NCBI GenBank assembly: GCA_021732605.1
Contig: JAKFUS010000041.1
Coordinates: 1 to 64,000 of the forward strand
Origin: Betaproteobacteria bacterium
GTDB taxonomy: Bacteria > Pseudomonadota > Gammaproteobacteria > Burkholderiales > SG8-41
Length of the DNA stretch: 64,000 nt
Direction of reading: 5' to 3'
Shown here in pieces: positions 59,651-64,000 of this stretch. Made by a program: the position numbers and the translations under genes. Below the pieces are notes generated by a model. The model worked only from the letters and a program-made list of their open reading frames with translations, was not told the origin of the DNA and searched no databases. The number at the start of each line of letters is the position of its first letter. The first letter of the stretch is position 1.

Positions 59651-60835
59651 ATGCCCGACAATTCCACTGCGAGCGGCGTCCGCTCCCAACTCATCACCAT
59701 CGTCCAGCTCTTGTGCGTGGTGGTGTTGTGGAACAGCGCCTACAAGGGTGCGCGCGTGCTGAACACGCTGTATGCGCTGGAACTCGGTGCGACGCCTTTG
59801 CACATCGGCCTGCTGCTGGCGACCTATGGCGTGTTTCCGCTGCTGCTGGCGGTGAAAGCCGGGCGCATCGCCGACCGCTATGGCGCGCGTGTGCCGATCA
59901 TCCTTGGCATGATGGTATGCACGCTGGGTGCCGTGCTGCCGTGGTTTGCGCCCACGCTGCCGCTGTTGTTTGTCGCCGCAGCGGTGACCGGCCTCGGTTT
60001 CATTCTCGGCCAGGTTGCGTTCCAGTCACTGGTCGGGTCGCTGGGCGAGGGCGATGCGCGGACCCGCAACTTCAACAACTATGCGCTGATTGTCGCGGTC
60101 GCCGATTTTGTCGGTCCGGTGTTTGCCGGGTTCTCGATCGACCATGCCGGCCATGTCCCGACCTACCTGTTCCTCGGCCTGTTGAGCACGACTTCGGTGA
60201 TTGCAATCATTGCCCTGGCCAAGCGGGTTCCGCGCCACCGGCTGCCGGCCCCGGCCCCTGCCGGACAGCGCATGACCGACCTGTTCCGCGACGTCGACAT
60301 GCGGCGTGTGCTGATCGCCAGCGCAGTGGTGATGACCGCCATTGATCTGTTCCAGCTCTACATCCCGCTGTATGGTCACCAGATCGGTCTGTCGGCTTCG
60401 GCGATCGGCGTGGTTCTGGGCTCTGCCGCTGCCGCGACCTTTGTTTCGCGCGCGCTGCTGCCGATCCTGTCCGCGCGTTACAGCGAAGAAAAAACGCTGC
60501 TGTATGCGCTGTTCCTTGCCGCGGCGATGTTCACACTGATTCCGTTTTTCACCAGCGTCGTCGTGCTGAGCGTGATCTGTTTCACGCTGGGTCTCGGCAT
60601 GGGCCTCGGCCAGCCGCTGACGGTGGTCCTGTGTTACCGCTATGCACCCGCGGGACGTGGTGGTGAATCACTGGGGCTGCGCATCGCGATCAATAATTCC
60701 ATGCATGTCGTCGTGCCGGCGCTCTTCGGCGCGGTGGGCGCTGCACTCGGTCTGGCGCCGGTGTTCTGGGCCAATGCCTGTGTGATCGCGGCCGGCAACT
60801 GGTACGCCCGCAAACGTTCCGCCGGAACGCCTTAA
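59651..60835 (+). CDS. MFS transporter
   Basis: Multi-TM, GRIADRYGARVPIILG. Confidence 0.9.
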   Translation: MPDNSTASGVRSQLITIVQLLCVVVLWNSAYKGARVLNTLYALELGATPLHIGLLLATYGVFPLLLAVKAGRIADRYGARVPIILGMMVCTLGAVLPWFAPTLPLLFVAAAVTGLGFILGQVAFQSLVGSLGEGDARTRNFNNYALIVAVADFVGPVFAGFSIDHAGHVPTYLFLGLLSTTSVIAIIALAKRVPRHRLPAPAPAGQRMTDLFRDVDMRRVLIASAVVMTAIDLFQLYIPLYGHQIGLSASAIGVVLGSAAAATFVSRALLPILSARYSEEKTLLYALFLAAAMFTLIPFFTSVVVLSVICFTLGLGMGLGQPLTVVLCYRYAPAGRGGESLGLRIAINNSMHVVVPALFGAVGAALGLAPVFWANACVIAAGNWYARKRSAGTP

Positions 60836-60843
60836 AAACGCGC

Positions 60844-61977
60844 ATGCCGATTTCCCTTGTCTTGTTCGTCGTGCTGCTCAACATGAGCGCGTTTCGCGGC
60901 AGCAAAGTGCTGGTATCGCTGTTTGCGCTGGAACTGGGGGCACCCCAGATCATGCTCGGAGTCATCGTTGCGTTGTACTCACTGTTTCCAATGCTGCTTG
61001 CGCTCTATGCCGGCAAGCTGACCGATCGTTTTGGTGTGCGCTGGCCGCTGGCGCTGGGCTCGCTGGGCATCGCGCTGTCGCTGGCGTTGCCGGGTGTGCT
61101 GCCGTCGCTGCACATGCTGTACGTGTCGGCGCTGCTGATAGGCGCTTCCCATGTGTTCTACAACATCTCGGTTCAGAATCTGATTGGGATGCTGAGCACG
61201 CCGGAAACGCGCACCCGAAATTTCAGCAATTTCAGTCTGGTCATCGCCAGCGGCGGTTTTCTCGGGCCGCTGATCGCGGGCGTTTCCATCGATGCCCTCG
61301 GACATGCCACGGCCTATCTGTGCATCGCGGTGACTCCGGCGATATCCGCGGCAATCATGTTCAGGGCCCGGCGCGGGCTTGCCGCGTTGCGCGGGGGCAA
61401 ATCAAAGAGCGCGGAAGAGGCGGTTTACGCAGTGGGCCTGCTGGCCAATGCGCCGTTGCGGCGCACGCTGATCACCAGCGGCATCATTCTGACAGCGATT
61501 GACCTGTTCCAGTTCTACATGCCAATCTACGGCCATGCCATCGGCCTGTCGGCGTCGGCGATTGGCATGGTACTCGCGATGTTCGCCGCGGCTTCATTCA
61601 TCGTGCGTATCATCATGCCGCGGCTGGTCAGCCGTTTCAGCGAGGAGCAAGTGCTGACTGCGTCTATTTTCATCGCTGCGGGCACCTATCTGCTGTTTCC
61701 GCTGATCGAAAGCGGCGTGCTGCTCGCCGCCATTGCATTCCTGCTTGGGCTGGGCACCGGCTCCGGTCAGCCTCTGACCCTGATGATGATTTATTCCCGC
61801 GCGCCGGAGGGACGATCGGGTGAGGCTTTGGGCTTGCGCATGGCGATCAACAACTTGACGCATCTGACCGTGCCCTTGCTGTTTGGCGCACTCGGCACCG
61901 CCTTTGGCGTCGCACCGGTATTCCTGGCGAACGCCGCAATGCTCGGCGCCGGCGGCATGCTCAGCCGGCGGCGTTAG
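60844..61977 (+). CDS. MFS transporter, tandem paralog of preceding gene
   Basis: GKLTDRFGVRWPLALG; TRTRNFSNFSLVIASGGFLGPLIAGVSIDALGH parallels the upstream protein. Confidence 0.9.
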   Translation: MPISLVLFVVLLNMSAFRGSKVLVSLFALELGAPQIMLGVIVALYSLFPMLLALYAGKLTDRFGVRWPLALGSLGIALSLALPGVLPSLHMLYVSALLIGASHVFYNISVQNLIGMLSTPETRTRNFSNFSLVIASGGFLGPLIAGVSIDALGHATAYLCIAVTPAISAAIMFRARRGLAALRGGKSKSAEEAVYAVGLLANAPLRRTLITSGIILTAIDLFQFYMPIYGHAIGLSASAIGMVLAMFAAASFIVRIIMPRLVSRFSEEQVLTASIFIAAGTYLLFPLIESGVLLAAIAFLLGLGTGSGQPLTLMMIYSRAPEGRSGEALGLRMAINNLTHLTVPLLFGALGTAFGVAPVFLANAAMLGAGGMLSRRR

Positions 61978-61986
61978 AAATCGTTA

Positions 61987-62010
61987 CCTGATTCGCATCA
62001 GCGAATCAGG
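61987..62010 (+). terminator. Perfect 10-bp stem-loop after MFS gene
   Basis: CCTGATTCGC-ATCA-GCGAATCAGG; no T-tract. Confidence 0.5.
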
Positions 62011-62175
62011 GCAGTTCTCACCCTCTCCCTTTGGGACAAGGGGACACTTGTAGCGGAGTAGAGGGGCGGGGAGAGGGATCAAGCGTTCAAACGGTATCCA
62101 ATTATGAAGTGTTAAATACAGCGGCCGATATAATCGACGTAATACTGTCAACGCAGCAACCACCAGGACTTCAAC

Positions 62176-63147
62176 ATGAAAATCGCCATCATCGATGATT
62201 ACCAGGATGCCTTCCGCCGGCTGGATTGCGCCAAACAACTGACAGGCCATGAACTGATTGCTTTTACCGATACCGAAAAGGATCCGGCCAAACTTGCTGC
62301 ACGGATCGGTGACGCCGAGGTGCTGGTGCTGACGCAGCAGCGCTCGAAACTGCCGCGCGCAGTGATTGAAAAACTGCCGAAGCTGAAGCTGGTCAGCCAG
62401 ACTGGTCGTAATGCCAATCACATCGACATCGCGGCCTGCACTGAAAAAGGCATCGTGGTGTCTGCGGGTGGCGCCGGCAATCCGAACCCGACGGCGGAAC
62501 TGGCCTGGGGGCTGATCCTCGCTGCGCTGCGTCGCATCCCTCAGGAAGTGCGGCGCCTGCAGGACGGCCAATGGCAGGGTTCGGTGGGCACCGGACTCGC
62601 CGGCAAGACGCTGGGTATTTATGCCTACGGCCGCATTGGCAGCCTGATGGCGCCTGTGGGCAAGGCTTTCGGCATGCGCGTGCTGTGCTGGGGGCGCGAT
62701 GCCTCGCTGGCCAAGGCACGCGCCGCGGGGTACGAGGTTGCGGCCAGCCGCGAAGCCTTTTTTGCCGAGTCCGATGTGATTTCGCTGCACCTGCCGCTGA
62801 ACGACGGCACCCGTGGCATCGTTACTGCGGAAGACCTCGCGCGCATGAAAACCACGGCATTGATCGTCAATACCAGCCGCGCGCCGATCATCGCCAAGGA
62901 CGCGCTGGTTGCCGCGCTGAAGGCCGGACGGCCGGGGCGCGCCGCGATCGATGTTTACGAAGACGAGCCGGTGATGAATGCAAACCACCCGCTGATCGGC
63001 ATGGACGACGTGGTGTGTACGCCGCATCTGGGTTATGTCGAGGAAGCCACTTACGAAGCCTATTACGGCACCGCAGTCGAACAGATTCTGGCGTTCATCG
63101 GCGGCAAGCCGATCAACGTCGCGAACCCGGATGTGCTGAAGAAATAA
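62176..63147 (+). CDS. D-2-hydroxyacid dehydrogenase
   Basis: GLAGKTLGIYAYGRIGSLMAPVGKAFGMRVLCWGRD. Confidence 0.93.
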   Translation: MKIAIIDDYQDAFRRLDCAKQLTGHELIAFTDTEKDPAKLAARIGDAEVLVLTQQRSKLPRAVIEKLPKLKLVSQTGRNANHIDIAACTEKGIVVSAGGAGNPNPTAELAWGLILAALRRIPQEVRRLQDGQWQGSVGTGLAGKTLGIYAYGRIGSLMAPVGKAFGMRVLCWGRDASLAKARAAGYEVAASREAFFAESDVISLHLPLNDGTRGIVTAEDLARMKTTALIVNTSRAPIIAKDALVAALKAGRPGRAAIDVYEDEPVMNANHPLIGMDDVVCTPHLGYVEEATYEAYYGTAVEQILAFIGGKPINVANPDVLKK

Positions 63148-63170
63148 CGTAAAAGAAGTCGGAGGAGAAC

Positions 63171-64000
63171 ATGGCTGCCAAAAAAATGCGTTGCGGTGTG
63201 GCTGCAGTTGAAGCGCTGCGCGCATCCGGTGTGACCAAGGTCTTCGGCCTGATGGGTTCGAGCACGCTGGAGATGTATGACGCGCTGTACGACGTCAAAA
63301 AGGAAATCGAATACATCGGTGTGCGCCACGAAAACTGCGGCATGCACATGGCTGATGCCTATGGCCGTGTCACCCAGACTCCTGGTGTATTTATCTGCGG
63401 CCAGGCAGGACCGGGTGCTGCGAACATGGTGCTGGGCCTGGCGCAGGCGAAGTTTGCCTATTCGCCGGTGGTGGCGATCACCGGCCTGGCGTCCACTGAG
63501 CATCTCGGGCGCGATGCCTTCCAGGAGATCGATCAAAACACGCTGTTCCTGCCGGTGACCAAGCGCGTGATGACGGTGCCGCGGCCGGAGCGCATTCCCG
63601 AATTCATCCTCGAGGCTTTCCGCATCGCCAATTCCGGCCGGCGCGGGCCGGTGGTGGTGAACATTGCGCGCGACCTGTTCAATCACAGCATCGACGCCGA
63701 TATTCCACAGCGCGTGAATCTGGACATCAAGCCGCCGGCAGCCGATCCGGAAACGCTGGTGGAAATGCGCAGGCTGATACTCGCCGCAAAAAAACCGGTG
63801 ATCCATGCCGGCGCCGGCATCAAGTGGTCGCGTGCCAGCGGCAAACTCGCGGCACTCGCCGAAAAACTGCAGATCCCCGTGACCAGTTCCGCGGGGCACG
63901 CCGATATTCTGCCGATGGATTTTCAGCTCCATGCTGCCGGCGTCGGTCCGCGCGGCAATCCTGTCGCGAGCGACCTGATGCGTGAAACGGATCTGATCAT
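63171..64000 (+). CDS. Thiamine pyrophosphate-dependent enzyme (acetolactate synthase-like), partial
   Basis: AAVEALRASGVTKVFGLMGSSTLEMYDAL; RHENCGMHMADAYGRVTQTPGVFICGQAGPGAANM; runs off window end. Confidence 0.9.
   Translation, partial: MAAKKMRCGVAAVEALRASGVTKVFGLMGSSTLEMYDALYDVKKEIEYIGVRHENCGMHMADAYGRVTQTPGVFICGQAGPGAANMVLGLAQAKFAYSPVVAITGLASTEHLGRDAFQEIDQNTLFLPVTKRVMTVPRPERIPEFILEAFRIANSGRRGPVVVNIARDLFNHSIDADIPQRVNLDIKPPAADPETLVEMRRLILAAKKPVIHAGAGIKWSRASGKLAALAEKLQIPVTSSAGHADILPMDFQLHAAGVGPRGNPVASDLMRETDLI

Noticed and set aside
61984-63225. 413-aa minus-strand ORF
   Set aside because: Antisense to the hydroxyacid dehydrogenase gene and extends through intergenic hairpins

Overview
64 kb of a GC-rich, betaproteobacterium-like chromosome, densely coding and mostly housekeeping. 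Main blocks: (1) an MSHA/type IV pilus-like biogenesis locus (~1.9-14.5 kb, minus strand) bracketed by a PrsK-like histidine kinase and a sigma54-dependent response regulator; (2) a complete mlaFEDCB operon followed by a YadGH-type ABC exporter, a BolA-family gene and murA; (3) a ~3.6 kb accessory islet between murA and hisG (VapBC-like TA pair, secreted small protein + secreted ankyrin protein, solo MlaF paralog); (4) the operon hisGDCBHAFIE-tatABC; (5) degS-like, Nif3-like, Bug receptor, amidase and aspartoacylase-like genes; (6) petABC, sspAB and a Tat-signal amidohydrolase; (7) tRNA-Thr and a GldA/F/G + DUF4340 ABC system; (8) a small decayed TA/HNH islet (hicAB, truncated RelE/HigB-type toxin, orphan antitoxin); (9) three MFS transporters, a hydroxyacid dehydrogenase and a partial TPP enzyme. 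The non-coding signals of most interest are: (a) degenerate heptamer arrays, mostly as inverted pairs, that fill stop-to-start intergenic gaps inside operons and end at the next start codon; (b) a ~22-bp AT-rich motif (consensus ATCAATAAAATCAATAACTTAT) found about 8 times, both intergenically and inside signal-peptide or linker coding sequence, with two copies flanking the VapBC/ankyrin islet; (c) a solo MlaF paralog whose H-loop histidine is tyrosine; (d) a palindromic MITE-like element abutting a toxin remnant. All assignments come from reading the sequence; no database search was run.
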